Positions 46,180-60,520 of a stretch of DNA of 64,000 bases are shown here, in pieces. Positions within the stretch are counted from its first letter, which is position 1, and each line of letters starts with the position of its first letter. Where the stretch lies: NCBI RefSeq assembly GCF_020179405.1, contig NZ_JAICBZ010000004.1, positions 41,487 to 105,486 of the forward strand, given 5' to 3'. Both the position numbers and the translations under genes were made by a program. The notes under the pieces are model-generated. The model was given only the letters and a program-made list of their open reading frames with translations. It was not told the origin of the DNA and did no database searches. The DNA is from Xinfangfangia pollutisoli (GTDB lineage: Bacteria > Pseudomonadota > Alphaproteobacteria > Rhodobacterales > Rhodobacteraceae).

Positions 46180-46278
46180 GGCGAGCCGCGGAAGGCGAGC
46201 GCGTTTCCCGACAGGGGCGTGACGGACCGCACCGCTAAACCGCACCTTCCTGGTGCTGTGACATGAGGAGAAGGCCAG

Positions 46279-46731
46279 ATGGCCAAGAAGATTATGGGCA
46301 GCCTCAAGCTGCAAGTGAAGGCGGGTCAAGCGAACCCCTCGCCGCCGGTCGGTCCGGCGCTGGGTCAGCGCGGCCTGAACATCATGGCCTTCGTGAAGGA
46401 ATTCAACGCGAAGTCCGCCGATCTGCCGCCCGGCACGCCGACGCCGGTGATCATCACCTATTATCAGGACAAGTCGTTCAGCCTTGAGCTGAAGACGCCG
46501 CCGGCCTCGTTCCTGGTCAAGCAGGCCGCCGGTCTGCCGCCGGTGGGCAAGCGCAACCGCGCCAAGGGTTCGGCCAAGCCGGGCCGCGAAGTGGCCGGCA
46601 CGATCACCGCGGCGCAGGTCCGCAAGATCGCCGAAACGAAGATGAAGGATCTCAACGCCACTTCGATCGAAGCGGCGATGAACATCATCCTTGGCTCGGC
46701 CAAGTCCTGCGGCATCGATGTGAAGGGCTGA
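46279..46731 (+). CDS. rplK: 50S ribosomal protein L11
   Basis: 150 aa. N-terminal [27 protein letters not shown] and the rRNA-binding C-terminal domain with the signature near [12 protein letters not shown]. Part of the GTPase-associated stalk base. AGGAG about ten bases before the ATG. Five bases separate it from rplA. Confidence 0.97.
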   Translation: MAKKIMGSLKLQVKAGQANPSPPVGPALGQRGLNIMAFVKEFNAKSADLPPGTPTPVIITYYQDKSFSLELKTPPASFLVKQAAGLPPVGKRNRAKGSAKPGREVAGTITAAQVRKIAETKMKDLNATSIEAAMNIILGSAKSCGIDVKG

Positions 46732-46736
46732 ACCAG

Positions 46737-47435
46737 ATGGCCAAGATTGCAAAGCGTGTGAAGAAGGCTCAGGAAGCCTTCGAGGGCAAGTCGAACCTGT
46801 CGGTCGAGGATGCCGTGAAGCTGATCAAGGACGCGGCCTCGGCCAAGTTCGACGAGACGCTGGAAATCGCGATGAACCTGGGCGTTGACCCGCGTCACGC
46901 CGACCAGATGGTCCGCGGCGTCGTGCTGCTGCCGAATGGCACCGGCAAGACCGTGCGCGTGGCGGTGTTCGCCCGTGGCGCCAAGGCCGATGAAGCCAAG
47001 GCGGCCGGTGCGGATATCGTCGGCGCCGAAGAGCTGATGGAAACCATCCAGTCGGGCAAGATCGAGTTCGATCGCTGCATCGCCACCCCGGACATGATGC
47101 CGCTGGTCGGCCGTCTGGGCAAGATCCTGGGCCCGCGCAACCTGATGCCGAACCCCAAGGTCGGCACGGTGACGATGGATGTCGCGAACGCGGTCAAAGC
47201 CGCCAAGGGCGGTGAAGTCCAGTTCAAGGTCGAAAAGGCCGGCGTCATCCATGGCGGCATCGGCAAGGTGTCGTTCACCGAAGAAGCGCTGGCGCAAAAC
47301 GTCCGCGCCTTCGTCGACGCCGTGACCCGCGCCAAGCCCGCCGGGGCCAAGGGCACCTATGTGAAGAAGGTCTCGCTGTCTTCGACCATGGGCCCGGGCG
47401 TCTCGGTCGATCTGGCCACGACCGCGCAGGCCTAA
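46737..47435 (+). CDS. rplA: 50S ribosomal protein L1
   Basis: 232 aa, usual length. N-terminal [12 protein letters not shown], domain II motifs [23 protein letters not shown] (the L1 signature) and terminal [11 protein letters not shown]. Forms the L1 stalk and in many bacteria represses its own rplKA mRNA. Followed by a hairpin with arms CAGGGCC/GGCCCTG (47475-47496). Confidence 0.97.
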   Translation: MAKIAKRVKKAQEAFEGKSNLSVEDAVKLIKDAASAKFDETLEIAMNLGVDPRHADQMVRGVVLLPNGTGKTVRVAVFARGAKADEAKAAGADIVGAEELMETIQSGKIEFDRCIATPDMMPLVGRLGKILGPRNLMPNPKVGTVTMDVANAVKAAKGGEVQFKVEKAGVIHGGIGKVSFTEEALAQNVRAFVDAVTRAKPAGAKGTYVKKVSLSSTMGPGVSVDLATTAQA

Positions 47436-47474
47436 GGCCGGCAAAGAATTCCCGACCCTTCGGGGAAGGGATGG

Positions 47475-47640
47475 CAGGGCCAGACCACCGGCCCTGTCCT
47501 GTCCGAGACGGTGGGTGGCGCGCAAGCGCCTTAATCTCCTGCCTGAGATGGGGAACGGGACGAATGTCACCCTCGGGTGATCTTGGCCTCGGGAACCTTC
47601 GGACCCGAACGCATTCCCACCTGGGGATGCTGACATGAGC
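47475..47640 (+). promoter_or_regulatory. L10-type autoregulatory mRNA leader of rplJL
   Basis: The 236-base gap between rplA and rplJ holds a hairpin (47475-47496) and then a structured region with GGCGC-GCAA-GCGCC (47517-47530) between GACGGTGGGTGG and TTAATCTCCTGCC, the arrangement expected for a ribosomal protein L10 leader with kink-turn. In such leaders the L10(L12) complex binds and represses translation of rplJ. Assignment is by position and resemblance. Confidence 0.6.
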
Positions 47641-47671
47641 CGGGGGGAAACCCCCAACTTGGAGTGAAACT

Positions 47672-48187
47672 GTGGATAGAGCCCAGAAAGAGAAAGTGGT
47701 CGAGGAACTCGGCCAGATCTTCGAAAGCTCTGGCGTCGTGGTGGTTGCCCACTACGAAGGCATGACGGTTTCTCAGATGCAGGACCTGCGCGCGAAAATG
47801 CGCGAAGTTGGCGGGTCCGTCCGTGTTGCCAAGAACAAGCTCGCCAAGATCGCCCTGGATGGGAAGCCCGCTGCGAAGATGGGTGACCTGCTTACGGGCA
47901 TGACCGTGTTTGCCTTCTCGGAAGATCCTGTGGCTGCGGCCAAGGTCACCGAGGCCTATGCCAAGGGGAACGACAAGTTCGTGATCCTGGGCGGGGCCAT
48001 GGGCGAAACGGTTCTGGACCAGGCCGGTGTGAAAGCCGTGGCCGCCATGCCGTCGCGCGAAGAGCTTATCGCTCAGATCGTGTCGTGCATCGGTGCGCCC
48101 GCCTCGAACATCGCTGGTGCCATTGGCGCGCCTGCTGCAAACATCGCGGGCATTCTGAAGACCATCGAGGAAAAGGCTGCGGCCTGA
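47672..48187 (+). CDS. rplJ: 50S ribosomal protein L10
   Basis: 171 aa. [32 protein letters not shown] start and the C-terminal helix that docks L7/L12 dimers ([29 protein letters not shown]). GTG start with TTGGAG nine bases before. The double GAPA-N-AG unit near the end is an internal repeat in the linker helix. Confidence 0.96.
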   Translation: MDRAQKEKVVEELGQIFESSGVVVVAHYEGMTVSQMQDLRAKMREVGGSVRVAKNKLAKIALDGKPAAKMGDLLTGMTVFAFSEDPVAAAKVTEAYAKGNDKFVILGGAMGETVLDQAGVKAVAAMPSREELIAQIVSCIGAPASNIAGAIGAPAANIAGILKTIEEKAAA

Positions 48188-48268
48188 TCCTGCCCTTCGC
48201 GGGCCGGTCCCATCCCGGGATTGACCTTGCGACGTTGGAACCCCATCTTAACGAACGGAATGAGCAAA

Positions 48269-48646
48269 ATGGCTGATCTGAACAAACTCGCGGAAGAGAT
48301 CGTCGGTCTGACCCTTCTCGAAGCGCAAGAACTGAAGACCATCCTCAAGGACAAGTACGGCATCGAGCCCGCCGCCGGCGGCGCTGTCATGATGGCCGCT
48401 GCTCCGGGCGGCGCTGCTGCTCCGGCCGAGGAAGAAAAGACCGAATTCGACGTCGTGCTGAAAGAAGCCGGCCCGAACAAGATCAACGTCATCAAGGAAG
48501 TGCGCGGCATCACCGGCCTGGGCCTGGTCGAAGCCAAGAACCTTGTCGAAGCTGGCGGCAAGGTGAAGGAAGGCGTCTCGAAGGCCGACGCCGAAGCGAT
48601 GAAGAAGAAGCTGGAAGAAGCCGGCGCCAAGGTCGAGCTTCAATAA
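48269..48646 (+). CDS. rplL: 50S ribosomal protein L7/L12
   Basis: 125 aa. N-terminal dimerisation helix ([22 protein letters not shown]), flexible Ala/Gly hinge (about 40-55) and C-terminal factor-binding domain with [25 protein letters not shown]. An in-frame ATG at 48260 adds [10 protein letters not shown] is the usual start. Recruits translation GTPases. Confidence 0.96.
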   Translation: MADLNKLAEEIVGLTLLEAQELKTILKDKYGIEPAAGGAVMMAAAPGGAAAPAEEEKTEFDVVLKEAGPNKINVIKEVRGITGLGLVEAKNLVEAGGKVKEGVSKADAEAMKKKLEEAGAKVELQ

Positions 48647-48683
48647 GCGCGGATGCGGGGTTTCCCGCCGCGTTGACACAGGA

Positions 48684-48707
48684 CGGGGGCAGAGCGATCT
48701 GCCCCCG
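48684..48707 (+). terminator. Attenuator-like hairpin between rplL and rpoB
   Basis: CGGGGGCAGA (48684-48693) and TCTGCCCCCG (48698-48707) form a 10-bp stem with loop GCGA. Two smaller stems follow (GCGTCTT/AAGACGC near 48715-48730; CTTCGG/CCGAAG near 48731-48755). No long T run, so partial termination or RNase processing, as in the rplL-rpoB gap of other bacteria. The rest of the 252-base gap shows no gene. Confidence 0.6.
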
Positions 48708-48898
48708 CTTCGCGCGTCTTGAAAGACGCTTCGGCCCGGGATCGGCCCCGAAGCCTCTTTCAAGGTGCGATGCAGGTTCGGGAGCCGCCTGACGGGACAG
48801 GTGGCAGGTATGGAACCGACATCCCCTATCGCCAAGCGGCGCAAGGTCTGGCCCCCGACGGGCCTTGGCGCCGGCGAAAATGAAAGGTGACGACGAGC

Positions 48899-51800
48899 AT
48901 GGCGCAGCAAGCCCACGTTGGCCAGAAGCGTATCCGCCGCTACTACGGCAAAATCCGCGAAGTCCTGGAAATGCCGAACCTCATCGAGGTTCAGAAATCC
49001 TCTTACGACCTGTTCCTGCGCTCGGGCGATTCCGAGAAGCCGCTGGACGGCGAAGGGATCCAGGGCACCTTCCAGTCGGTCTTCCCGATCAAGGATTTCA
49101 ACGAGACCTCGGTTCTCGAATTCGTCCGCTACGAGCTGGAAAAGCCGAAGTATGACGTCGACGAATGCATGCAGCGCGATCTGACCTATGCGGCGCCCCT
49201 GAAGGTGACGCTGCGTCTGATCGTGTTCGATGTCGATGAATCGACCGGCGCCCGCAGCGTCAAGGACATCAAGGAACAAGACGTCTACATGGGCGACATG
49301 CCCCTGATGACGCCGAACGGCACGTTCATCGTGAACGGGACCGAACGGGTGATCGTGTCGCAGATGCACCGCTCGCCGGGCGTGTTCTTCGACCATGACA
49401 AGGGCAAGACCCATTCCTCGGGCAAACTGCTGTTCGCCTGCCGGATCATTCCCTATCGCGGCTCGTGGCTGGACTTCGAGTTCGACGCCAAGGATATCGT
49501 CTTCGCCCGCATCGACCGCCGCCGGAAACTGCCTGTGACGACGCTTTTGTACGCGCTTGGTCTCGACCAGGACGCGATCATGAAGGCCTATTACGACACG
49601 GTGAACTTCACCTATGTGAAGAACAAGGGCTGGGTGACCAAGTTCTTCCCCGAGCGCGTGCGTGGCACCCGGCCGACCTATGACCTGGTCGATGCCGCCA
49701 CCGGCGAAGTCATCCTGAAGGCGGGCGAAAAGGCCACGCCGCGGATGGTCCGCAAGTGGATGGAAGAGGGCACGATCACCGAGCTGCTGGTCCCGTTCGA
49801 CCACATCCTCGGCCGCTTCGTGGCCCGTGACATCGTCAATGAAGAGAACGGCGCGATCTGGGCCGAGGCCGGCGAAGAGCTGACCTGGGAAGTCGACCGC
49901 GACGGCGATGCCAAGGGCGGCACCGTCAAGCTGCTGCTGGATCAGGGCATCACCGAGATTCCGGTTCTCGACATCGACAACATCAATGTCGGCCCCTACA
50001 TCCGCAACACCATGGCGGCGGACAAGAACTGGAACCGCGACACCGCGCTGATGGATATCTATCGCGTGATGCGCCCCGGCGAGCCGCCGACCGTCGAGGC
50101 CGCCTCGACGCTGTTCGACACGCTGTTCTTCGACCGCGAGCGCTACGACCTGTCGGCCGTGGGTCGCGTGAAGATGAACATGCGTCTGGATCTGGGCAAG
50201 CCCGATACCCAGCGCACGCTGGACCGCGAAGACATCGTCGCCTGCATCAAGGCGCTGGTGGAACTGCGCGACGGCAAGGGCGAGATCGACGATATCGACC
50301 ACCTCGGCAACCGCCGGGTGCGCTCGGTCGGCGAGCTGATGGAAAATCAGTATCGCGTCGGCCTGCTGCGCATGGAACGCGCGATCAAGGAGCGCATGTC
50401 CTCGGTCGAAATCGACACGATCATGCCGCAAGACCTGATCAACGCCAAACCGGCCGCGGCGGCGGTGCGTGAATTCTTCGGCTCGTCGCAGCTGTCGCAA
50501 TTCATGGACCAGACGAACCCGCTGTCCGAAGTCACCCATAAGCGCCGTCTTTCGGCGCTTGGGCCGGGCGGTCTGACCCGTGAACGCGCGGGCTTCGAAG
50601 TGCGCGACGTTCACCCGACCCACTATGGCCGGATGTGCCCGATCGAGACGCCGGAAGGTCAGAACATCGGTCTGATCAACTCGCTGGCGACCTTCGCCCG
50701 CGTGAACAAGTATGGCTTCATCGAGACCCCGTATCGCAAGGTCATCGACGGCAAGGTCACCGACGAGGTGGTCTACATGTCGGCGACCGAAGAAATGCGG
50801 CACACGGTGGCGCAGGCGAATGCCGGTCAGGACAAGGACGGCAAGTTCACCGACGACCTGATCTCCAGCCGCAAGGCCGGGGAATTCATGCTGAACCCGC
50901 CGGATGCCGTCGATCTGATCGACGTGTCGCCCAAGCAGCTGGTTTCGGTCGCGGCCTCGCTGATTCCGTTCCTGGAAAACGACGACGCCAACCGCGCGCT
51001 GATGGGGTCGAACATGCAGCGGCAGGCCGTGCCGCTCTTGCAATCCGACGCGCCTTTCGTCGGCACCGGGATCGAGGCCGTCGTGGCCCGCGACTCGGGG
51101 GCCGCGATCATGGCGCGCCGCTCGGGCGTGATCGACCAGGTCGACGCGCAGCGGATCGTTATCCGCGCGACCGAGATGATGGAGCCGGGCGAGCCGGGCG
51201 TGGACATCTACCGTCTGCGCAAGTTCAAGCGGTCGAACCAGTCGTCCTGCATCAACCAGCGCCCGCTGGTGAAGGTGGGCGATGTGGTGAAGCGTGGCGA
51301 GGTGGTGGCCGACGGCCCCTGCACCGACATGGGCGAACTGGCCCTGGGCCGGAACGTCATCGTCGCCTTCATGCCCTGGAACGGCTACAACTACGAGGAC
51401 TCGATCCTGATCTCGGAGCGCATCCTGAAGGATGACGTCTTCACCTCGATCCATATCGAGGAATACGAGGTCGCGGCGCGGGACACCAAGCTGGGGCCGG
51501 AAGAAATCACCCGCGACATCCCGAACGTCGGTGAAGAGGCGCTGCGCAACCTTGATGAGGCTGGCATCGTCTATATCGGCGCCGAGGTGAACCCGGGCGA
51601 CATCCTGGTCGGCAAGATCACCCCCAAGGGCGAAAGCCCGATGACGCCGGAAGAAAAGCTTCTGCGCGCCATCTTCGGCGAAAAGGCTTCGGACGTGCGC
51701 GACACTTCGCTGCGTCTGCCGCCGGGTGCCTATGGCACGATCGTCGAAGTGCGGGTGTTCAACCGTCACGGCGTCGACAAGGACGAACGCGCCCTGCAGA

Positions 51801-53035
51801 TCGAGCGTGAGGAAGTCGAACGTCTGGCGCGGGACCGCGACGACGAGCTGGCGATCCTGGAGCGCAACATCTACTCGCGTCTGAAGGCCCTGTTGATGGG
51901 CCGCGAGGCGGTGAAGGGTCCGAAGGGCATCAAGTCCGGTTCGACCATCGACGACGAACTGCTGGGCACGCTGTCGCGCGGCCAGTGGTGGCAGCTGGCG
52001 GTGGCCGAGGAAGCGCAGGCCAAGGAGATCGAGGCCCTGCACGACCAGTACGAGCAGCAGAAGCGCGCGCTGGATCTCCGTTTCGACGACAAGGTCGAAA
52101 AGGTGCGCCGTGGCGACGATCTGCCTCCGGGCGTCATGAAGATGGTCAAGGTCTTCGTCGCGGTGAAGCGCAAGCTGCAGCCGGGCGACAAGATGGCCGG
52201 CCGTCACGGCAACAAGGGTGTCATCTCGAAGGTCGTGCCTTCGGAAGACATGCCCTTCCTGGCCGATGGCACCCCGGTCGACCTGGTGCTGAACCCCCTG
52301 GGCGTGCCCTCGCGGATGAATGTCGGGCAGATCCTTGAGACCCATATGGGCTGGGCCGCGCGCGGTCTGGGCCTGCGGATCGACGAGGCGCTGCAAGACT
52401 TCCGCCGCTCGGGCGACCTGACCCCGGTCAAGGAAGCCATGCGCTTTGCCTATGGCGACGAGACCTATGAGGATGCGTTCGGCGAAATGGGCCCCGAGGA
52501 TCTGGTCGAAAAGGCCGCCCTGGTGACCAAGGGCGTTCCGATCGCGACTCCGGTCTTCGACGGCGCCAAGGAAGCCGATGTGAACGACGCGCTGCGGCGG
52601 GCCGGCTTCGACACGTCGGGTCAGTCCGATGTGTTCGACGGCCGCACCGGCGAGAAGTTCCAGCGCAAGGTGACGGTGGGCGTGAAATACATGCTTAAGC
52701 TGCACCACCTGGTCGACGACAAGCTGCACGCCCGGTCCACGGGCCCGTACTCTCTGGTCACCCAGCAACCGCTGGGCGGCAAGGCGCAGTTCGGTGGCCA
52801 GCGTCTGGGGGAAATGGAGGTCTGGGCTCTGGAAGCCTACGGTGCCGCCTATACCCTGCAGGAAATGCTGACCGTGAAGTCGGATGACGTGGCGGGCCGG
52901 ACCAAGGTCTATGAATCGATCGTCAAGGGCGAGGACAATTTCGAGGCGGGCGTTCCCGAGAGCTTCAATGTGCTCGTCAAGGAAGTCCGCGGCCTCGGCC
53001 TGAACATGGAACTCCTGGATGCGGAAGAAGAGTAG
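48899..53035 (+). CDS. rpoB: RNA polymerase subunit beta
   Basis: 1378 aa. Complete beta subunit with fork-loop region [31 protein letters not shown], active-site motifs ([36 protein letters not shown]) and C-terminal [41 protein letters not shown]. All rifampicin-pocket positions visible (Asp in FMDQ, His in THKRR, Ser in LSALG) have the sensitive-type residue. Start at [17 protein letters not shown]; a GTG at 48887 would add four residues. Separated from rpoC by Family B palindromes. Confidence 0.97.
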   Translation: MAQQAHVGQKRIRRYYGKIREVLEMPNLIEVQKSSYDLFLRSGDSEKPLDGEGIQGTFQSVFPIKDFNETSVLEFVRYELEKPKYDVDECMQRDLTYAAPLKVTLRLIVFDVDESTGARSVKDIKEQDVYMGDMPLMTPNGTFIVNGTERVIVSQMHRSPGVFFDHDKGKTHSSGKLLFACRIIPYRGSWLDFEFDAKDIVFARIDRRRKLPVTTLLYALGLDQDAIMKAYYDTVNFTYVKNKGWVTKFFPERVRGTRPTYDLVDAATGEVILKAGEKATPRMVRKWMEEGTITELLVPFDHILGRFVARDIVNEENGAIWAEAGEELTWEVDRDGDAKGGTVKLLLDQGITEIPVLDIDNINVGPYIRNTMAADKNWNRDTALMDIYRVMRPGEPPTVEAASTLFDTLFFDRERYDLSAVGRVKMNMRLDLGKPDTQRTLDREDIVACIKALVELRDGKGEIDDIDHLGNRRVRSVGELMENQYRVGLLRMERAIKERMSSVEIDTIMPQDLINAKPAAAAVREFFGSSQLSQFMDQTNPLSEVTHKRRLSALGPGGLTRERAGFEVRDVHPTHYGRMCPIETPEGQNIGLINSLATFARVNKYGFIETPYRKVIDGKVTDEVVYMSATEEMRHTVAQANAGQDKDGKFTDDLISSRKAGEFMLNPPDAVDLIDVSPKQLVSVAASLIPFLENDDANRALMGSNMQRQAVPLLQSDAPFVGTGIEAVVARDSGAAIMARRSGVIDQVDAQRIVIRATEMMEPGEPGVDIYRLRKFKRSNQSSCINQRPLVKVGDVVKRGEVVADGPCTDMGELALGRNVIVAFMPWNGYNYEDSILISERILKDDVFTSIHIEEYEVAARDTKLGPEEITRDIPNVGEEALRNLDEAGIVYIGAEVNPGDILVGKITPKGESPMTPEEKLLRAIFGEKASDVRDTSLRLPPGAYGTIVEVRVFNRHGVDKDERALQIEREEVERLARDRDDELAILERNIYSRLKALLMGREAVKGPKGIKSGSTIDDELLGTLSRGQWWQLAVAEEAQAKEIEALHDQYEQQKRALDLRFDDKVEKVRRGDDLPPGVMKMVKVFVAVKRKLQPGDKMAGRHGNKGVISKVVPSEDMPFLADGTPVDLVLNPLGVPSRMNVGQILETHMGWAARGLGLRIDEALQDFRRSGDLTPVKEAMRFAYGDETYEDAFGEMGPEDLVEKAALVTKGVPIATPVFDGAKEADVNDALRRAGFDTSGQSDVFDGRTGEKFQRKVTVGVKYMLKLHHLVDDKLHARSTGPYSLVTQQPLGGKAQFGGQRLGEMEVWALEAYGAAYTLQEMLTVKSDDVAGRTKVYESIVKGEDNFEAGVPESFNVLVKEVRGLGLNMELLDAEEE

Positions 53036-53039
53036 GGAA

Positions 53040-53090
53040 CGAGTTTTCGTCGAAAACTCGGGACCCAATTTTTCGACGAAAAATTGGGTC
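53040..53090. repeat. Family B tandem palindromes in the rpoB-rpoC gap
   Basis: CGAGTTTTCG/CGAAAACTCG around T (53040-53060) and a 29-base dyad with 14-base arms around A (53062-53090) stand side by side in the 94-base gap. The cores TTTTCGTCGAAAA and TTTTCGACGAAAA are the reverse of each other and match the element at 35328. Confidence 0.8.
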
Positions 53091-53129
53091 TCCCCGCTCT
53101 GATCCCCGCGCCCTTTCAAGGATTTGAAA

Positions 53130-57368
<4,239 letters not shown>

Positions 57369-57391
57369 ACTGCGGTCTGATCGAATGACCG

Positions 57392-57429
57392 AACCCCGCC
57401 GGTGGTGACACCGGCGGGGTTTTTCTTTG
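57392..57429 (+). terminator. Intrinsic terminator of the rpoBC operon
   Basis: AACCCCGCCGGTG (57392-57404) and CACCGGCGGGGTT (57409-57421) make a 13-bp stem with a 4-base loop, directly followed by TTTTCTTTG. Textbook intrinsic terminator; it marks the end of the rpo unit. Confidence 0.92.
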
Positions 57430-57483
57430 CCAGAGACCAAATGTGTGCTGATACAGTCAGCGCGCGGGTTTCGAGGCACAATT

Positions 57484-57894
57484 GTGAAATCAGTCGATGA
57501 GGCAATTCTTGCGTTGGTAAACGGCGATTTGTCCGCCCTACAGATTGTCACGGAGGCAGAGCATCAAGACCTTCTGGCCGCCTCCCAACGCCTGCCAAAA
57601 CTGACACTCTCCCGCCACGCATTGGCGCGGGTTCTACGTTCATTGCGGGATGGTGCCTGGGATCCAAAAGACGTCCAGTTATGGTCCTCGTTCATGCGCC
57701 GTGGATATGTAGCGGGGAATCTCGTTGGCGGCCAACCGTCGATCAGCATCGATTACGATGAACAGGACGAAGAACTGATCATAGAAGTCCAGTCGAGGCT
57801 TGATGAGATTGGCGACATGATCGATGGCCTGATCAGCCGCGCCGAGTTGGAACAAATGCTCCGCAATCTGGAAGCAGTCCGAGCTGAAAGATAG
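57484..57894 (+). CDS. Small helical protein of unknown function, atypical composition
   Basis: 136 aa from a GTG with GAGG seven bases upstream (57473-57476); the frame stays open to a TTG at 57427, but that overlaps the terminator. Acidic, probably all-helical: LSRHALARVLRSLRDGAWDP, an acidic SIDYDEQDEELIIEV stretch, then RLDEIGDMIDGLISRAELEQML. Base composition is clearly lower in GC and codon choice less biased than in neighbours, suggesting acquisition or relaxed selection. It loosely resembles small helical immunity proteins, but I cannot assign a family. Confidence 0.6.
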   Translation: MKSVDEAILALVNGDLSALQIVTEAEHQDLLAASQRLPKLTLSRHALARVLRSLRDGAWDPKDVQLWSSFMRRGYVAGNLVGGQPSISIDYDEQDEELIIEVQSRLDEIGDMIDGLISRAELEQMLRNLEAVRAER

Positions 57895-57947
57895 ATGGCG
57901 CCGCTGGATGGACACCCAGATTGCCTATGACCTCCTGACCGCCGAGC

Positions 57948-58082
57948 GCAACACTAGCTCGCGCCACATGCCGACAGAAGGAACGCGGCCGCATCCGCGG
58001 TGTGGTCACCCGCACAGATTTGATTCCGGCGCTGGCGCGTCAGACCCTGGACCCGGATGCGACAGGCGCGGCGCAGGGTTGA
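57948..58082 (+). pseudogene. Decayed C-terminal fragment of a CBS-domain protein
   Basis: A short open stretch ends KERGRIRGVVTRTDLIPAL followed by about 15 residues and TGA at 58080-58082. This is the typical last strand and helix of a CBS domain (RLxGIVTRTDL), but no start, no upstream CBS repeat and no ribosome site are present. It looks like the remnant of a larger CBS or HPP-type protein whose front is missing. The rest of the 57895-58268 gap holds only A-rich repeats of AGACGGAAG/AAGACAAAAG type and no gene. Confidence 0.4.
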
Positions 58083-58268
58083 AACCGCCTCTTCCGCCCG
58101 CGCAGGGCACCGAAAAGGGAAAGACGGAAGGAAGACAAAAGCAAGACGAATGCAAGACAGTATCTGCTTAGCGCCCGCCTAATCACCGGCGAAACAGATG
58201 ATGATTTTCCCTATCCTGCATCTCATCTACATCCTTGCCCTGTGATCCCCGAACCGGAAGGACAGCCC

Positions 58269-59516
58269 ATGGCGGCCGAGACCATCGACACTCTGATCAT
58301 CGGCGGCGGCCAGGCCGGGATCGCGATGAGCGAGCATCTGTCGCGCCAGGGCATCGGGCATCTGGTGCTGGAACGCGACCGGATCGCCGAACGCTGGCGG
58401 ACCTGCCGCTGGGACAGTCTGGTGGCGAATGGCCCGGCCTGGCATGACCGCTTTCCCAACATGTCCTTCGAAGGTGTCGATCCCTTTGCCTTCGCGACCA
58501 AGGATCGGATCGTCGCCTATTTCGAGGAATATGCCCGGCGTATCGAAGCGCCGATCCGCTGCGGGGTGACTGTGACCGCCCTGACCCAGTGCCCGGGCGG
58601 CGGGTTCCGCGCCGAAACCTCGGCCGGCCCGGTCGAGGCCGCGCGGGTCGTGCTGGCCACCGGCCCGTTCCAGCGCCCGCTGATCCCGGCGCTGATCCCC
58701 GACAGCGCCGGCCTGTTCCAGACCCATTCCGCCGGCTACCGCAACCCGGGCCAATTGCCCGAAGGCGCGGTGCTGGTGGTGGGCGCCGGCGCCTCGGGCG
58801 TGCAGATCGCCGATGAGCTGTTGCGCGCCGGCCGCCGGGTCTTCCTGTCGGTCGGCCCGCATGACCGCCCGCCGATCCGCTACCGCGGCCGCGATTTCGT
58901 CTGGTGGCTGGGCGTCCTGGGCAAATGGGATGCGCCCACGCGGGAGCCGGGGATGGAACATGTGACCATCGCGGTTTCGGGCGCGCATGGCGGCCATACC
59001 GTCGATTTCCGCGCATTGGCGGGGCGCGGCATGACGCTTCTGGGCCGGACCGAGGCCTATGCCGAGGGCCGCCTGCGGATTGCCGGCGATCTGGCCAGGA
59101 ACCTGGCCGCGGGCGATGCGAATTACCTGTCGGTTCTGGACGAGGCCGATGCCTATCTGGCCGCCCAGGGCATAGAATTGCCCGAGGAACCCCAGGCCCG
59201 GATCATCCCGCCCGATCCGGCCTGCGTGACCGATCCGATCCTGTCGCTGGATCTGGCGGCCGAGGGGATCTCGGCCGTGGTCTGGGCCACGGGCTATGGG
59301 CTGGATTACGGCTGGGTGCAGATCCCGGCGGCCTTCGACGCCCAGGGCCGCCCGGCGCATGATCGCGGCATCAGCCCGGTCGAGGGCCTGTATTTCCTTG
59401 GCCTGCCTTGGCTGACCCGCCGCGCCTCGCCCTTCATCTGGGGCGCCTGGCACGATGCGGCGCATCTGGCGGCGGCGATCGCCGCACCGCAGACCGCCGC
59501 CACGGCGGCGCGCTGA
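58269..59516 (+). CDS. Flavin-containing monooxygenase-like NAD(P)/FAD oxidoreductase
   Basis: 415 aa. FAD motif IIGGGQAGIAMSEHL (residues 10-24), an ERWRTCRWDSL segment, and a second dinucleotide motif VVGAGASGVQIADELL near 172. The C-terminal ATGYG motif (VVWATGYGLDYGW) is typical of flavin monooxygenases and CzcO-like proteins. The ATG at 58269 has AAGGA upstream; a GTG nine codons earlier is in frame. CzcO/FMO-type enzymes oxygenate small nucleophiles or act as diffusible oxidoreductases; the substrate is not known. Confidence 0.85.
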   Translation: MAAETIDTLIIGGGQAGIAMSEHLSRQGIGHLVLERDRIAERWRTCRWDSLVANGPAWHDRFPNMSFEGVDPFAFATKDRIVAYFEEYARRIEAPIRCGVTVTALTQCPGGGFRAETSAGPVEAARVVLATGPFQRPLIPALIPDSAGLFQTHSAGYRNPGQLPEGAVLVVGAGASGVQIADELLRAGRRVFLSVGPHDRPPIRYRGRDFVWWLGVLGKWDAPTREPGMEHVTIAVSGAHGGHTVDFRALAGRGMTLLGRTEAYAEGRLRIAGDLARNLAAGDANYLSVLDEADAYLAAQGIELPEEPQARIIPPDPACVTDPILSLDLAAEGISAVVWATGYGLDYGWVQIPAAFDAQGRPAHDRGISPVEGLYFLGLPWLTRRASPFIWGAWHDAAHLAAAIAAPQTAATAAR

Positions 59517-59580
59517 ACCAGGGTTCCGCCAGGCCCGCAGCCCTGCTAGACCGAAGGCTGCAGCGGGGTCGAGGACCGAG

Positions 59581-60471
59581 ATGAAGCTTTCCGATACCGC
59601 GCGCGGCGCGCTGCTGATGAATGCCGCAATGGCCGTGTTCACCCTGAACGACACGGTGATGAAGGCGGTGATGCAAAGCGTGCCGATGTTTCAGGCCATG
59701 TTCCTGCGCGGCATCCTGGCCACGGCGCTGCTTTTGCTGCTGGCTTGGCATATGGGGGCGCTGTCGGTCCGGCTGTCGCCGCGCGACCGCCGCTTCGTGG
59801 CCCTGCGCGCGCTGTTCGAGGTTCTGTCGACCCTGACCTTCTTCGCCGCCCTGCGCCACATGCCGCTGGCGAACCTGTCGGCGATCATGCAGGCGCTGCC
59901 GCTGGTCGTCACCCTGGCCGCGGTGCTTCTGCTGGGCGAGAAGGTGGGCTGGCGGCGCGGGCTGGCCATCGGCGTCGGGCTGATGGGGGTGCTGATCATC
60001 ATCCGCCCGGGGCCCGAGGGCTTTTCGATCTGGTCGGCCATGGGGCTTCTGGCGGTGCTGAGCGTGATGGGCCGCGACCTGTCGACCCGGCAGATGAGCC
60101 GCGCGGTGCCCTCGGTTCTGGTGGCCGCCAGTGCCTCGGGCGTGGTGCTGCTGACCGGGGCGGCCGGCATGGCGGTGCAGGGCTGGGCGCCGGTCACCGC
60201 GCGCGAGGCGGGGCTTCTGGTTCTGGCCGCGGGGCTTCTGGTGCTGGGGTACCTGACCATCGTGGGCGCCATGCGTCAGGGCGAGATCGGCGCCATCGCG
60301 CCGTTTCGCTATATGGCGCTGGTCTGGGCGATCCTCTTGGGCTGGCTGATCTTCGGCACGCTGCCCGATGCGCTGACGCTTTTGGGCGCGGGGATCGTCG
60401 TGGCCTCGGGCATCTATGCGCTTTTGCGCGAAACGCGTCTTCGCCGACGGGCTGCGCAGGCGTCTGGATGA
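59581..60471 (+). CDS. EamA/DMT-family transporter
   Basis: 296 aa with ten predicted membrane helices in two EamA repeats (about 8-140 and 150-285). Starts ATG with GAGGA just upstream. EamA proteins export metabolites or, in the short ArnE/ArnF forms, move lipid-linked sugars. Its neighbours make a lipid-linked-sugar pathway, but whether it belongs to it is inference; 50 bases separate it from the GT2 gene. Confidence 0.88.
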   Translation: MKLSDTARGALLMNAAMAVFTLNDTVMKAVMQSVPMFQAMFLRGILATALLLLLAWHMGALSVRLSPRDRRFVALRALFEVLSTLTFFAALRHMPLANLSAIMQALPLVVTLAAVLLLGEKVGWRRGLAIGVGLMGVLIIIRPGPEGFSIWSAMGLLAVLSVMGRDLSTRQMSRAVPSVLVAASASGVVLLTGAAGMAVQGWAPVTAREAGLLVLAAGLLVLGYLTIVGAMRQGEIGAIAPFRYMALVWAILLGWLIFGTLPDALTLLGAGIVVASGIYALLRETRLRRRAAQASG

Positions 60472-60520
60472 TTCCGCCGCGCCGTGCTAGGGCGCGGGCA
60501 GGATTGAACGGACCCATCCG

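Noticed and set aside
57427..57483. Extension of the 136-aa protein to the TTG at 57427
   Set aside because: That codon lies in the T tract of the rpoC terminator. The GTG at 57484 has GAGG at the right distance.
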